DNA of 64,000 bases from Suicoccus acidiformans (GTDB taxonomy: Bacteria > Bacillota > Bacilli > Lactobacillales > Aerococcaceae). The translations under genes and the position numbers were made by a program. Shown here one piece after another: positions 63,183-64,000 of the stretch (position 1 is its first letter; every line of letters begins with the position of its first letter). The notes under the pieces were generated by a model. That model made no database searches, had not been told where the DNA came from, and was given only the letters and a program-made list of their open reading frames with translations. Location of the stretch: positions 124,001 to 188,000 of the forward strand of contig NZ_CP023434.1 in the NCBI RefSeq assembly GCF_003546865.1. Reading direction: 5' to 3'.

Positions 63183-64000
63183 GTTTGTTGTAATCTAAAA
63201 AGGGACCACCTTCGGGGTAAATTGCTATTCAAAAAGGGACCACTTGCCATACCTTCCCATCTATAATAAACGTATTATAGATGGAGGTGCCAAGGAGTGA
63301 TTCGTATCAATAAAGAATTCGAAGTGATTCACCGTTTTAGAAATGGGGAATCCATTAGGAAAATTAGCAGAGACATGGACATTGATAGAAAAACGGTTCG
63401 AAGAATAAGGGATCGATACCAAGCAGGTATAGATGCTTTGGATGACGCTCAAAATGAGAAAGAAATCGAAGCAGCAACCGAGCAATTAGTCTTAGAAAGA
63501 AAATATGATACTTCCAATCGGAAAAAAAGAACCTTTACACCAGAGGTGGAAGCTAGAATGAGCGAGTTACTGGAAAAAGAAAGAGAAAAGGATCGAAGGC
63601 TAGGACCTCATAAACAAGCACTAACGGCTAAGGCTGTTTATGAAATCCTAGCAGAGGAAGGGTATGCGATTAAATACCGGACAGTCGCTCATTACTGGTC
63701 AAAAATGAAAGTGAAAGCTAAAGAGGCTTTTATCAAGTAAAATTATGCATTGGGTGCACGGGTGGAGTTCGATTTTGGAGAGGTCAAATTAGAAATTGAG
63801 GGCGTGGTTAAAACCTATTATCTCGCTGTGTGGGCTAGCCCTGCTTCAGATTATTACTGGGCTTACCTCTATACCAACCAGAAAAAAGCTGTCTTTCAGG
63901 ATGCGCATGTGCGATTTTTTGAAAACCTGGGTGGGGTGTATGCGGAGCTTGTCTATGACAATATGAGAAATGTGGTCACTCGTTTTATTGGGCGTAATGA
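63183..64000 (+). mobile_element. IS21-like insertion sequence, left part (continues beyond window)
   Basis: The left end shows two 13-bp direct repeats AAAAAGGGACCAC at 63197-63209 and 63231-63243, the multiple terminal repeats usual for IS21 elements, then the istA gene. The exact terminus (a TGTT near 63183) is inferred. istB and the right end lie outside the window. Confidence 0.75.
63297..64000 (+). pseudogene. IS21-family transposase IstA, interrupted by a stop codon and cut by window end
   Basis: GTG start after TGGAGGTGCCAAGG. The N-terminus is a helix-turn-helix (HRFRNGESIRKISRDMDIDRKTVRRIRDRY), as in IstA. A TAA at 63738-63740 interrupts the frame right after VKAKEAFIK. The same frame then continues with the integrase core: VEFDFGEVKLEIEG (first acidic residue), YLAVWASPASDYYWAYLY, and ELVYDNMRNVVTRF (second Asp). 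A single base change could explain the stop (for example CAA to TAA). Confidence 0.8.

Overview
The window is a chromosomal segment of a low-to-middle-GC Gram-positive (Bacillota). The Lactobacillales are most likely, perhaps Aerococcaceae; that family-level guess is an inference from gene content and was not tested by any comparison. Supporting signs are strong AGGAGG-type ribosome binding sites, GTG/TTG starts, a CIRCE-controlled groES-groEL pair, a complete walRKHIJ-htrA cluster, a T-box, a TPP riboswitch, KtrAB-type potassium uptake and a D-Ala peptidoglycan pathway. Most housekeeping genes run on the + strand.

Layout. 1-4000: 3' end of efp, a pseudogene of an ArAE-type membrane protein with three in-frame stops, then minus-strand PPC-domain, LOG-family and GT-C glycosyltransferase genes. 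4100-11850: lemA, an unrecognised gene overlapping ddl, then ddl, murF, cshA, acpS, alr and a glyoxalase-II-like hydrolase, so D-Ala-D-Ala supply is grouped here. 11900-15830: a CBS-ACT protein resembling the c-di-AMP binder CbpA, a CorC/HlyC-type membrane protein, trmR and a Cof-type phosphatase. 15900-29500: an L,D-transpeptidase, the walRKHI operon, a DUF2207 protein, walJ and htrA, then ktrA/ktrB on the minus strand, and rlmH. 29580-31450: a YghU-like GST and an alpha/beta hydrolase. 32226-33767: an Rpn-family nuclease gene followed by two tandem copies of its C-terminal part. 33900-47000: M20 peptidase, DUF924, signal peptidase I, T-box-proS, thioesterase, tsaB-rimI-like-GNAT-tsaD, an ABC-F protein, a metallo-beta-lactamase-fold hydrolase, rex and groES-groEL. 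48300-51400: an IS-rich island (a relic and a full IS1202-like element, and a frameshifted IS481-like element). 51411-52731: tRNA-Ala, a TPP riboswitch, a decayed thiM/thiD fusion and intact thiW. 53050-58700: a nucleotide-sugar dehydrogenase, an acyltransferase, an unknown protein, a cysteine-less Amidase_5 homologue and a seven-LysM protein. 58838-64000: an IS1634-like element inside a 259-bp perfect direct repeat that duplicates the rplM promoter, then rplM-rpsI, a transposase relic and the start of an IS21-like element with a nonsense codon.

The strongest candidates for new biology are: (i) the Rpn locus, where a well-placed internal ribosome site would give a 73-residue C-terminal protein and two downstream cassettes encode stand-alone versions of that protein with another tail; (ii) the 259-bp duplication that let a transposon enter the leader of an essential ribosomal-protein operon while regenerating its promoter; and (iii) a conserved-looking peptidoglycan amidase homologue that has lost its catalytic cysteine, next to a LysM protein and a divergent gene of unknown function. 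All function calls rest on reading motifs and alignments by eye; no database search was run.
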